NCBI GenBank assembly: GCA_014825775.1
Contig: MVAQ01000195.1
Coordinates: forward strand, 1-41,420
Source of the DNA: Krasilnikovozyma curviuscula
Lineage: Eukaryota; Basidiomycota; Tremellomycetes; Cystofilobasidiales; Mrakiaceae
DNA: 41,420 nt
Reading direction: 5' to 3'
A model generated the notes under the pieces. It was not told the origin of the DNA. It saw only the letters and a program-made list of their open reading frames with translations, and did not search any database. Positions within the stretch are counted from its first letter, which is position 1, and every line of letters begins with the position of its first letter. A program made the translations under genes and the position numbers. Below are positions 10,926 to 21,800 of this stretch, piece after piece.

Positions 10926-12887
10926 ATGACTTCTGATACTGCCCAGGGATAGTGAGTATAGTCTCTCCTGTTCTCTGATATATACATTACAGAGCAGCAT
11001 CGCTGACATCGTTGATCCAACCTACCTCCTCTTCCAGCGCCGTCTACGACAACTCCAAGTGGACTGAGCTCAAGCTCACCACATACCCATTGAAGGTTCA
11101 GGGCCCAAAGGATGTCGATATCGCTATCGACTTCTGTGGGTGAGTATGCCTTTTGTCAAAAAAAGGAGAGCGAAAAAACCGGCTGATTTGGTTGACTAAC
11201 CCGCCCTGCTACTCTTTGTTCTTTTTCTTTTCACCTCGGTTGACTACAGTGTTTGTGGAACGGATCACCACACAGTCTCTGGAGGATGGGGAAAGACTAA
11301 AGCAAGTTGGGCTTTTTCTATCTTATCCAAGTAACCCGGAACGCAATTCCAACTGGACGCTGATCACCGTTTTTTTCCTGCTTCTCTCTTCGGGGACAAC
11401 AGGGAGAGTTCTGTGTCACTGGACACGAGATTATCGGTATTGTCACTGCTATCGGTCCTGAAGTCACCCTCTGTAAGTAAATACTAGTCGAAGGGAAAAG
11501 GCAGGAAATTGGATTGATTGCCGTCGCGGCGGTTAAAAAAACGACGTCAACATAACTAACTCACCTACTGACAACAATAGGTAAGGTCGGTGATAGAGTT
11601 GGTGTTGGTGCTCATGCTTTCGAGGTTAGTCTGCTCTAATTCTTTATCCGCTCCTCAGTCTCGAAGAGTACTGACAGGCAACTACGCCATCGACTCCGCC
11701 AGTGCAACGAGTGCGAGAGATGCAAGGCTGGTGCTTCAAACTACTGCACCAACTCGGTCTCAACCTATAACTCTGTCTACCCAGATCAGACTATCTCTAA
11801 GGGTGGCTACGCCTGTGCGTGTTTACTTACAATCTTTGACTGCCCTTGTGGTCTGCCTGTCAACTATCTGACATTTCTTCTTTGCGTTTGCTACAACACA
11901 GCCAACATCAGAGTCAATGAATGGTGTGCTTATCCAATCCCAGAAGGCATCTCCTCCGAAGTAAGTCCTCTCTGACTCATCGACCTTCTCGAATGGCTCG
12001 TTAGCTGATCACGAGCTATCTGCACATCTTGCCGTTGTAGGAGGCTAGTCCATTGATGTGCGCAGGACTAACTGTGTTTGCTCCATTGAAGCAACAAGGT
12101 TGTGGACCAGGCAAGAAGGTCGGCGTCCTTGGTATCGGAGGACTCGGTGTAAGCATTACCCCTTTCGTACTTTCTCTCGTCTTCTTCACCACAGATGACT
12201 AAAATTGCCTTTGTTGAATGGGATGTAGCATTTGGGATTGCAGTTCGCTAAAGCTCTTGGTGCTGAGGTCTACGCTTTCTCCCACTCGGATTCGAAGAGG
12301 GAGGAAGCTGCCAAGTTGGGCGCCGATCACTTCATCGGTATGCATGCTTTCAGCCCGACTGTACAGTTATTACTACCAAAGTGAAACCACTAACCACTTC
12401 TCTTTGTCATGTCATAATAGCTACCAAGAATGAAGGGTTCCAGATCCCACTTAAGGGCACGCTCGATATGGTCCTCATCACCGCTTCCTCCTCGAGTTTG
12501 CCGCTCAACGAGATCCTCACCACCCTCAAAGTCCGTGGCTCCGTCGTCTTTGTCGGTGTAAGTCGTCTTTCATGCTAGCATCACATCGTGGAACTCAGCC
12601 TGACAGAATCATTTTTTGACGGCACGCGCGCACAGCTCCCAGAAGACGCCTGGCCCGAGCTCAAGACCTTTGCCTTCCTCGGAAACGGCTCTTTCATCGG
12701 TGCGTCCCTCCTCGGCTCCCGCCAAGAGGCTCTCGAGATGCTCCAGGTTGCCGTCGAGCACAACGTGCGTCCTTGGATCACTGTCAGACCCATGAAGGAG
12801 GCCGGGCAGGCGCTGAGGGATCTCGCAGATGGTAAGCCAAGGTACAGGTATGTCCTTAAGCAGGATATTGTCGATCACAAGCACTAG
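10926..12887 (+). CDS. Zinc-type NADP-dependent alcohol dehydrogenase (ADH6/cinnamyl alcohol dehydrogenase-like)
   Basis: Medium-chain dehydrogenase reducing aldehydes to alcohols with NADPH, probably cytosolic. About nine or ten introns split a protein of about 355 aa. Catalytic zinc ligands are in VCGTDHH (Cys), TGHEIIG (His-Glu) and ASPLMCAGLTV (Cys). The structural zinc loop CNECERCKAGASNYC has the four spaced Cys. The Rossmann motif is VGVLGIGGLGHLGLQFAKALG. The next strand ends FSHSDSKREEA; Ser/Lys/Arg here match the NADPH-binding positions known in yeast Adh6 rather than the acidic residue of NAD enzymes. The intron at 11302-11402 starts with GC instead of GT (AAA|GCAAGT ... CAACAG|GGA), which is needed to keep GKTK-GEFCVTGHE in frame. 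Stop TAG at 12885-12887. Exact substrate unknown. Confidence 0.92.
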
Positions 12888-13477
12888 ATGCGTTTGGCGA
12901 CGAGGCTGCGCGCGGGTGTGCTGACTAGACGACCACAAAGAAACAAGAAGGAAATTTTAGAATCATCGATAAATTATCTTAGAACTATAGATGAATTATG
13001 TTACCGTTGTTTGTGGATTCTCGTGTCCTGTTACTCGTCGGTTCTTGTCAGTGAGAGAGAATGTGGATGGCTCGAGATGGTTGTGTTTACATTTGTTGTG
13101 CTCGCATTCCTAATCTCTGATAGAACAGCAGCTGTAGGGCCCTGAGTACTCTATTCTATCTTATATAGTGCCTGATTGGCCGTCGGCTTGAACCGCAACC
13201 TTGAATAAGATCTCTGGAAGTCAGAAACCACGGCGGAGTTGTTTGAACCTTGACAACCAGAGGACAGGATTCGACACCGAGCCATGGGTGACTGGGACTT
13301 GAGGGTTCACAAAATCTAACTCGAACGAGCTTCATATATTCTTGACTGCATCTCACTGTAGAATATGCTTCTCATTCTTTCTTTCCTGAAACTACGAGCT
13401 TCTAAAACTTGCTCCAAGCCATCATCCATTACTTAGTATATCCCCTCCCTTGCTTTGAGTTCCACTCACTCCACTGA
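12888..13477. other. intergenic region
   Basis: Probable 3' untranslated end of the alcohol dehydrogenase (AT-rich, about 12950-13010) followed by the promoter of the next rightward gene. Open frames are short. A T-arm-like sequence near 13190 on the minus strand has no paired stem, so I do not call a tRNA. Confidence 0.4.
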
Positions 13478-14396
13478 ATGCAGCACTCTCAGAAACGGTA
13501 TAACGCACACTCTACCTTACCCATCTTCACCTCGCCCTTCGTCAACTCCTCCTCCGCTTCATCCCACCGAAAAATCCATATCCAGAACCTGCACTCTATC
13601 CTCCTCCTTTCCCTCCAACGAGGGGACTTTGGGCGGGCAGCCAGAGCGTGGAAAATCCTAGTGAAGTGCAAAGAGGTGGATTGGAGGAAGATTTGGGCTG
13701 TCGGTGAGGGGCTCGTCAGGAAGCTGGACCAGCTGGAGGGAGGGAGGAAGGGAGAGGAGGGTGAGGCGTACTTGAGGGGTTTACTGAGGATTGCTACTGA
13801 TGAAGTAAGTATCCTTTCCCAACCTAGGACTTTCTACAGAGACTAATAAGTCCCCCCCCCTTCGCTTTGCGCTTCGTGTAGGATAAAGTCCCCCTCTTGA
13901 CGAACCTGACTGTCCACCTGATTTCGAATGAGAAGTACACCTCGGCACTCGACAACCTTGAACTCTACCTTCTCTCGTTCCCTTACACCCAATCCGCAGG
14001 TTTGCATTCCTACGCCGGGATGATTGAGCTATTTCTTGCGACTCAAGGAGGTACGAAACCAATTTTGACTCCCGGCTTAAATAAGATAATAGACACTGAT
14101 ACGCTTTTGAGCTGGTCAGATGCACTCCATCAAGGTCGTTTCAAAGCTGCTAAGAACTATCTCAACCAAGCGCTCTCCATCGCGCCTGAAGAGGCTAAGT
14201 TTCACTACCAATCTCTTCTCGCTCTTGTTCGTGTCTCTCTCTCTCATCGCTCGATTTCACAAACCTAATAGTTTGGTTGATATTGTAGGCTGACGAGGTC
14301 CAAAGTTGGGACAATGACGGCGTGGCTGACAGCGACGACGACAACGAAGGAAGGGCGGGGAGGGACAGCAGCGAAAGCGATGTCGAAATGACCTAG
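13478..14396 (+). CDS. Rrn11/TAF1A-like RNA polymerase I initiation factor subunit (probable)
   Basis: Three exons (13478-13804, 13882-14226, 14289-14396) join to 259 aa. The protein is helical. It starts with a segment resembling the Rrn11 family: LHSILLLSLQ followed by RGDFGRAARAWKILVKCKEVDWR. In the family a helix with 'L.GD..RA.RA...LLR' opens the TPR-like core. Further TPR-like pairs follow: NEKYTSALDNLELYLLSFPY and HQGRFKAAKNYLNQALSIAP. The tail is acidic and Ser-rich (DSDDDDNEGR, SSESDVEMT), a likely CK2 substrate. If correct, it is a core-factor/SL1 subunit that recruits Pol I to the rDNA promoter in the nucleolus. The assignment is from remembered family pattern; a generic TPR protein is the alternative. 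Confidence 0.55.
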
Positions 14397-14529
14397 ATAC
14401 AATACTCAGGAGCCAATACCGTCACCCATCAAGAACAGGTATTAATAAGAAGTAGCCTTGACGGGACGTGCAGCTTTGGACTGTCACAGACTTCAAACTG
14501 CGAAGAAGGGTTCTCGCCCCATCACATTT

Positions 14530-15051
14530 ATGGTTTCACCCTCCTTCTCCTATACGGACTTATTCGATATCTCAAACCCTGCACTCAGACTGATGCTACT
14601 GCTCACATTTGGGCTTATGGTCGGTTGGATCGGCTGGAAGAGGTTCAAAGCTGACGTCGCTGGTGAGTTCGTTTGCTAGTTTCAAATGGTAGAGTTTGGG
14701 ATGGCTGAATCATCCCTCTAATTGAATATATTCACAGGGATACGGTTTACTCTAGTGTGGTCTGATGAGAAGTACCGCAAGGACAAAAAGGGTGAGAGAT
14801 TTGAGTCTCAGCTGTTCGGTGTCTTTCTGCAGTGGCTGACTGTGACCATGTGACCATTGACAGAACGCTTTCGCTTGACGCCTTCAGCAATATCAAATCA
14901 ATCTTCAAACTATGAATATTCTACTGTAGATATTGGAGCCGCCAGGGAAACAGGTGGCTTAGTCAAGAATGATGGCTCTACTTTGGCTGTGAAAGCTACT
15001 GTTTGCGGTGAGAAAGGCCGGGACGTCGATTCATGGTTAAAAAAACTCTGA
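14530..15051 (+). CDS. small single-pass membrane protein, unidentified (124 aa)
   Basis: Three exons, 14530-14662, 14738-14791 and 14864-15051, join in frame with good GT-AG borders (phases 1 and 1). The product has an N-terminal soluble stretch (MVSPSFSYTDLFDISNP) and one clear transmembrane helix, LRLMLLLTFGLMVGWIGW (about residues 19-36). A basic stop-transfer KRFK follows, then a charged, mostly polar tail. The tail contains FTLVWSDEKYRKDKKER and ends DVDSWLKKL. No family recognised. The size and single helix would suit a small organelle or ER membrane subunit, but that is inference. Its 3' end faces the MBL-fold gene across 148 bp. Confidence 0.6.
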
Positions 15052-15199
15052 TGCATGTCTGTGTCTGTCTGTCTGTGAAGATAATTTCTTATCATCTGAA
15101 CTTCATCTTGCCATTGACGAGCAGTGCAACTGTGCAAGTCATTAACAGCTTGATGGGTTCAATTCCATCACCCGCATCGCAAGAACAACTTCAAAAATT

Positions 15200-16484
15200 C
15201 TAGTTTAAAGTAAGACTGAAAAGCTCCACTGGGTTCTCGACTCCTTCCTTCTTTAACTGCTTCTCGACAGACTCGAAGATTGACTCCTTCGCACCACCGA
15301 TGAATCGCCTTTCTGGCCAAGCACAGTACGCATCGCAGAACTGGAATGGCTTGAGACGATTCCAGAGAAGGACGACTTCATTTGGTGGGAGAGGAATCTG
15401 AGGAGAAGCCGGGTGGAAGACTAAGTTCAGTGTCGCGTTTTGACGGAAGTGAGAAAGGCAGGGATACTCACGTAGTTGGGGTAAGAGTACATGAATGATA
15501 CCTGTCTTCTCTCAGAGCTAGTGGTGATCATTGCAATATCGGCAGCAGCCAACCACCCACCTTTTTTCTCACCACGGTCAACGTGAGTGACACAAGCGCC
15601 GCCGTCGAAGTGACCTGTTGAAAAAGACAAAATGTCCATATTGCGGAAACCAATCTAAGACTTGATCCTCTCACTCACCACCACAGAGGATCATAGTAGC
15701 GTGTTCACCGATCTTGAGAGTCGCACCTTCCCACCAAGTAACCTGCTCGACGGTCTCTCTTCGAGTCCACCATTGTTTGTCGAGGGCGTGACAGAAAATG
15801 GGGCAGCTTCCTAGCGCTTTGGACCAGGTTGATGCGGTGTTGTACCAGTGTGGGTGGGAGATGGCGATACCGAGGAAAGGTCGACCGTCCGCCGCAACAA
15901 GGTCGAGGATGCGGTTGATGGTGTCTTCGTCGACGAAGGACACTGGGAAGTAAACAAACATGTCGCTTTGGTCAAGAGCACGAAGAGCTGACCGATGGAA
16001 CGCCCACTTACTGCACTCAATCAGTAAGTATCCGGAGCCAGTCTTCATGAGTTTGGCTGTAACAGAAGGGGATGTGAGCTGATTCCAGTAAGATTTGCTA
16101 CATACTGTAGCAGTCTACTCACGACATTGACCGATTCCTGTATGAGGAACAGTGACCAAGAAAGTGATGTCCTCATCGTTCTTATCTTTCAAGAATACGT
16201 TGTGTCGGCCGGAGAGCTTCAGCTTGTTCAAAGACGTCCAAACGGTTCCTCCCTCCGGAACGTACTGGAACGAAACCACAGAAGTCAACAAATAAACCCT
16301 TAGAAAGATACTGACCCCCAGAGATGAGATCAAAGCTATTCACCTGTCTCTCATCCAAGCAAATTGGGCAAGACTTTGGTGGTTCTTCGTTGCTAGACCA
16401 TTGAGCGCCGCAAGTGGCGCAAACTGGTAAATGCTGGTCTGCAGCGATGGTATCTGCAACGGACGTGTTGATAATAGAAGGCAT
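15200..16484 (-). CDS. zinc-ribbon plus metallo-beta-lactamase-fold protein, active site partly degenerate
   Basis: About 320 aa over about five exons, start ATG at 16482-16484 (an earlier frame start is GTG), stop at 15200-15202. A Cys4 ribbon opens the protein: CATCGAQW...SCPICLDERQ. It is followed by YVPEGGTVWTSLNKLKLSG and then an MBL-fold core: TVPHTGIGQC, GYLLIECSKW, LGIAISHPHWYNTAS, TWWEGATLKIG, GGHFDGG, AADIAM and FMYSYPNYIPLPPNEV. This order matches a fungal MBL-domain family that I recognise by pattern. In place of the HxHxDH zinc motif the protein has HPHWYN: the first two His are kept and Asp-His is lost. The later His (GGHF) and Asp (AADI) remain. It may bind one metal or none, so hydrolase activity is uncertain. 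Function unknown. Confidence 0.75.
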
Positions 16485-18045
16485 AAAGATAATGCCAGTG
16501 TGTCGGTAGATGCTGTTGGGCACCGTTACTCTTCATCTTCGACTTTAAAGTCGCCCTGTGTAAGGGTCGTCCGACCAGCGGCGCTTTCGCTTGGACCCCG
16601 CGTCGGACCTGTCGACCATTTGTCGCCGCCCTGCGTCCCCTCCCCATATTTCCACAATGAATATAAAGGGTTGTAGGAAGATGAAAGAAGAGTGCTGACA
16701 ACAAGTCTTCCGGGGTTATCGCAATGGGTGAATAAGAAATCAGAGCAAGTAGCGCTGTGCTTTACTTTTCCACCTCCGTCTTCTCACGGACATACAAACT
16801 AACACAACTTAACCTGCAGTCATTTTCGAAGGCTCCGGAGCTTCCAGTGGACAGTGGAGGAGACGGCCTTCACGACTGAAGGTCACTCCTCCAATCGGGA
16901 TGGTTAGTAACCATTTCTGGTCTAAATACTACTGCCTCTGTTTTAAATGCCATATACTTTGCTTGTTTGTGTCTAGTCAAACTGGTCTTGGGGCACTTGG
17001 TCTTTGGTTTCATTGGGCCACCGACTTGGGAGAGGTAAGCTTGCACCTTACCGCATACCTTTGTCCCTCACTTCCCGCTAACCTGTTACCTTTCCTTGTT
17101 CTGTTTATCGGTACTCAAGCTGGACTGTGGCCAGCTGCTAGCTCTTACACCTCTTTGGGACTGATGTGGTGAGGTAAACGTTCCTGTCAGGGCTTTGTTT
17201 ACCTTTCGGCGGCAGTAATTATTCTTCTCTGCTTCTTATAAAGGTCGGAAGCTATATGCGCTGCTTTCTTATAAAGAATTCTTATCTCAACTCTTCTGGA
17301 TTAATTGGAATGTCGGTGAGTGGGCGTCCTTTTGTTTGCTCAACGACTATGCTAACGTTTTTTTTCTCAAACAGGTGCCATTCTTCACACTCCTTTTGCC
17401 ATTACCACCAAATCTGTATTTGGTAGACAATTATATAAAGTCACAGTGGTATGTGGTGACCAATGTCATTTCGGTCTTGCACAGTGCTCTCATCGCCTTT
17501 GTTTGTTTCCACAAGTTTCCAGGACTGTCATCGCTTGGGTGTCACTTTCCCTTAATACCTACCAATCTGGTAATGGTCTCACTCATGTTATCACTGCTAT
17601 CTGGTCATCCTACGCGAACTTTCCTAAAGTCTCTCACCATCGTCCGGTCTTACGCTTCAAGGCTTCAAGGCTTCCTGTCCTTCTTCCTTCTTTGACTCTT
17701 CCATCTTCCATTGATCTTCATCCTCTTAGGAAGCTCCAACAGTTGTTTGCATTCAAGATGTTCGCCATTCCCAGTGTCACCATAGCGACTATAGGTATCA
17801 AAACGATCTCAGATGATTGAACAAATTACGAAGCAAAGCGGGCTTCTTTCGAGAAGTAAATGAGGTTGTACTGCTTGACTTTTGCTCTCCCGATTGTATC
17901 AGCTAGTAATTTTTGAATCTTACCTCGCTTAACTGAAGGGAGAAAATAGCTTTGGTTAGCACCTATGTAGATGACAAGTATCGGGAACTTGCAAAAGTAA
18001 CATTTTACGGCTTGAATGTAACATGACACTGAGAGTTATCTTTAT
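16485..18045. other. 1.56-kb region without a clear gene; possible spliced transcript from about 16724
   Basis: A TATA-like AATATAAA lies at about 16659 on the plus strand. After an ATG at 16724, a GT...AG pair (16728 to about 16820) would join ATGG to a 77-nt open exon reading MVIFEGSGASSGQW then RRRPSRLKVTPPIGM. Further plausible exons bounded by AG...GT follow at about 16978-17035, 17244-17311 and from 17374. Several frames stay open, including one to TGA at 17818-17820. I could not join all exons in one consistent frame, so this may be a noncoding spliced RNA, a decayed gene or chance. No homology recognised. Confidence 0.3.
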
Positions 18046-18736
18046 TTAGTTCCTTGAAGCGGCAATCTGGACCAGTGAAATGAGTGTTGATGTCAGGTCA
18101 GTCTTGTGGTGCTGACATGCAAATCATCAAGCGTCGCGGTCAAGGCAGGTTGAACGTACGCATTGAATCTCTACATCGGTGTTACCTGGAAGGTCTTTCA
18201 CTGTTTTAGGATAGGCAGACAGATGGTCAAATTCGTGAAAATCCAGAAATCCAGATGAAAGTCAGGCAACACGCGCGCTTACCACCAACACAAGCTCTGG
18301 CTGGGAGACCATGGCCCTCTGGGAAGCAGGTCACATACGCAGCATTCATAGCTTGGAAGTCTTCTGTATAATTTGATAAAAAGATTGTGCAAGTCACGAC
18401 TGAAAGGAAAATTAACGATCAACGTTAGCTTAACAACTGGCGAAAATAACACTCACTGTCCGTGAGATCCAATCCAACCTCTTTGAGGACAAGCTCAATG
18501 TTCTGAAGGGCTCTGACTGTCCTGTCTCCTACGGTACCAGGGACGAAGCTTCCATCCTTTGGGTCGTTTCCGCAGTTTCCAGCGACATAGACCATTCCAT
18601 TTGCTTTGACAGCCTGAGAGTAGTACCTTGGTGGAGCAGGAGCTTCGTGTGAGAGAATGACAGAACGCATGGTGTTAAGAAAGCTGCTGTGCCGTTGGTT
18701 GGAATGGTTGCAGAGCAACTCGAACGTGCTTTTCAT
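18046..18736 (-). CDS. MMF1: RidA/YjgF/Mmf1-family enamine/imine deaminase
   Basis: Hydrolyses reactive 2-aminoacrylate-type enamines and imines released by PLP enzymes; in yeast, paralogs act in mitochondria (Mmf1) and cytosol (Hmf1). Exons join as RSVILSHEAPAPPRYYSQAV, KANGMVYVAGNCGNDPKDG, TVRALQNIELVLKEVGLDLTD, IVTCTIFLSNYTEDFQAMNA, AYVTCFPEGHGLPARACVG, VKDLPGNTDVEIQC, IAASRN. The substrate-binding Arg (PARAC) and the YSQAV motif are present. The last exon, 18046-18066, is 21 nt and supplies the conserved IAA-type C-terminus. Two in-frame ATGs exist, at 18736 and 18670; the upstream one adds 22 residues with Lys, Arg and Ser (MKSTFELLCNHSNQRHSSFL) that may aid mitochondrial import. The gene is divergent from the Zn2Cys6 regulator across 105 bp. 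Confidence 0.9.
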
Positions 18737-18841
18737 GTAACAGCGGTCGCGTTCGACGGTCGTGCGACCGTCGGCGCTCTGGAAAGGCTCCCTCTATCTA
18801 TCAAACACACTGATAATCAGCTCATCTAAAGCGCTTGATTG
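18737..18841. promoter_or_regulatory. compact divergent promoter, RidA / Zn2Cys6 factor
   Basis: Only 105 bp separate the two start codons, so the promoters must overlap. The region holds two inverted CG-rich half-sites: GTCGCG...CGACGG/CCGTCG (TTCGACGGTCGTGCGACCGTCG at about 18750-18773). This near-palindrome is the kind of CGG/CCG-bearing site zinc-cluster proteins bind; autoregulation is possible but inferred. Confidence 0.4.
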
Positions 18842-21800
18842 ATGGGTGTGCCATCCACAGCCTGTCTCGAATGCATTCGAAGGAAAAAGAAATGGTTTGT
18901 CTACACTTTTGAGGGCTTCAGCCTCTCGTCGATGCCTGCTTTAGGTCGGATAACTAACCAGAGGCTGACTATTGCAGCGACAGGGAAACACCCTGCGGAG
19001 GATGCGTATCGAGAAGTGTGCCCCATCTATGTCGAACTGGGAGTGCAGTAGTAGAGGTGTAAGTCAGCTCAGTTTTCAAAGGGAGAGCGGCGCCATATGC
19101 TCACTTCGACCCTTCGAATGCCGTAGAGACATCGAGAGCATGAGCACCGAGCAGCTGAAGAACTTTGCGTTGGATGAAATGAAGTCTATCAGAGAAGGAT
19201 ATGCGTCGTTCACTACCAGAGTCTCTAGGTTGGAGTCAGTCCTGGTCAAGGCTATCACACTGGCATCTCAGACTTCAGCGCCCGTCTCCTCAGTAAATTC
19301 ATATAGTGTCCTCCAACAACCTCAGCAGACCCTACCTCTTTATCAAATTCCTCTCCAAACCCAGCAGCAGACGTCTCTGCCTCCTCAGCAGTATCATCAA
19401 CCGTCCCACCAGTCAGTAATCAGTAGTAGCAACTTTTCTCTAGCCAGCACCATTTCACAGCCTCCGACTTCTTCAATGAGACTTGAAGGTTCAACTGGTG
19501 GAGATGAGAAAGACGATGATTTAGCGGTTGACAGAATCGCGCTCGAATACGTCGCTCTGGGGAGGACACTACCAGCAGAGGATGAGGACGAGAGTCCTGC
19601 TTCAGGAAAGAAGGCGTCTGGAACTTTGAAGGATTCCCCATACAACGAGGAATCTGAAGACTACGGAGAGGTAGGCATGTGGTTTAATAGACCAACCAAT
19701 AACACACATTAATTGCATGCGCCTCTCTCTCTCTCTCTTTCTCTGTGCAGGAATCCTCCCTGTCACCTAACAATAGCAAATCTGTCGCTTCTCTCACTCC
19801 CTTGGCTCAGTTTCCGGACCCAGCCTCTTGGTTGAGAGTTTCACCTTCTATACACTCTTCAAGTCTCATCATCACTCACGCAGTTGACAATCTTGGATAT
19901 TTACTGGCGGGTGTCATTCATGGGCCGACATTCAGAACTGAACTGAATGAGTTCTGGGATCATGGAACTGATGGCTTTTACAAGGCATCTCCCGCTTGGA
20001 TTGCGTTGTATTTCTCTATTCTGGTTATTGGCGTCTCATTACTGCCGGAGGAGCAGAGGTCGATCTTGAGACTAGGTGACTGTGAGTGATCAGATCCGAT
20101 GGGAATCACATGCAGAGATTGACGTTGAGGCTTATCACTAGCTGATATACAGTCGCACGCTCGTTCCTGGTTTACCTGTGCCGTCGCTTGCCTCTACTCT
20201 TCCAACGTCTTTGCCTCTAGGAGTTTGTACACTCTCCAAGCTATCACTGTCCTTTCGATCGCTGGGAGAGATGCTTGGTATATTGCACTACTGATCTTGT
20301 CCAAGGGATCGATACTGATCCCGTACTGTTTTGATTCAGGTCATCTACAATCATATCAAATCTTTTGTCAACCGGATTGAGTATCGCTCAAGATCTAGGG
20401 CTGCACCATCTTCCATCAGACTCCGTTTGGGTGAGCTCCTTGTATCTTTTGTCCTACTGCTACAAGGAGCTGAAAGTATATTTTGATGTCTCAAGGAGGC
20501 TAGTGCTGCTCAGCTTTCTGAAGGAGAAAGAATCTCGTCGCTGGTTCGCCGTGAGGTGTCGAAGCGAATTCTTTGGTCGCTTGTGAGAGAAGATTGGTTC
20601 GCCGCGGCTTACAGAAGATCGTATGGTAAGTGTGTTGAACAAGGTATAAACAGAGATGTATATTGATTCTACGCTATTCGTAGCGTTGCGCCCCTCGCAG
20701 ATAACGACTCCTCTCCCACTTTCGAGTGACGACTGGTAAGAAAAACCCTCACTCTTTTCTCAGTTGCAGTAGGACGGAAACCTGTATTTCTTCCCATCAT
20801 CACTTGAAGGGACCTCTCGAAAGGAAATCAAATCAATCGTAGCGTTGATGTCTTCACGAAGACATCCTGGTGCCTTCATAAGATCCGACTTGCTCAAGTA
20901 AGTTTAAAGGACTAATTTCATCACCTATCTTACCTTCGTGTTTCGTTTCTGCAGTATGTTCAGAGCGTGTTCGAGAGAATGGATAACACTTCGACAGAAG
21001 AATCATTTAGCTTTTCTCAAAAGGTCACCAGGGATATTCAGAGCTTCGTTGATGGTGTTCCTGATTGGTTGAAGTTCAAATGGATCAAGGTTGTTGGTGG
21101 GGGTCCTCCTGACTACAAGGATGTACGTAGTTAAGATCTCTTCTCATCAATCTTCTCAGATCAGCTCTAATAAACAGCTCTTTCTGGATTTCAGTGGATG
21201 CGCCTTCAGTTCTTGATATCAGCCGAACACAAAATTCTCACCATCAATAGACCTTACTTCCGACGGTCATTCCAGGATGCGAAATTCGAGCCTTCTCGAG
21301 TTCGTTCGATAGCGGCAGCGAGGAAGATATTGAGAGCATCAGAGTTTATTGGAGAGTGTAGGATCTGGACAATCATGGTGGGTTTTAGCGAACCAGTTAT
21401 TGTAACGATGGTGATGGAACCATGACTGACAGTCCCATCATCCGACGACTACCCCAGTATCACATTTGCGCTGCTGCGTTCGTAATGTAAGCTGTACTTC
21501 CTAGCGTCATGTCGCACGATTCTGTTTGACACACCAATTGCTTCAAAGCTCCCTTAATATCCTTGGATGCTCCAACAGAAATGATCCCGAAATTCTCTCT
21601 CAGCGCCTTGAACTCGAAGCAGCTGTCGCTGTGCTTCAGGAAGCTGGACGCACCAGCGATATTGCTGCTCGTGGGCATCAGCTCGTAACCAAACTGATCC
21701 CGCGAGACCCTTCGGACTCTACGGACCGACATGACACGACATCAATACCAGCCCTAACCACCACCAAAGGCCCTTCTGCGACTGCGGGCAATCCGAAGAA

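Noticed and set aside
13180..13290. B-box-like sequences on the minus strand, possible tRNA
   Set aside because: T-stem bases do not pair and no A box is found at the right distance.
15150..15185. T-arm-like GGGTTCAATTCC, possible tRNA
   Set aside because: The loop would be 8 nt and no matching acceptor, D-arm or anticodon arm lies upstream.
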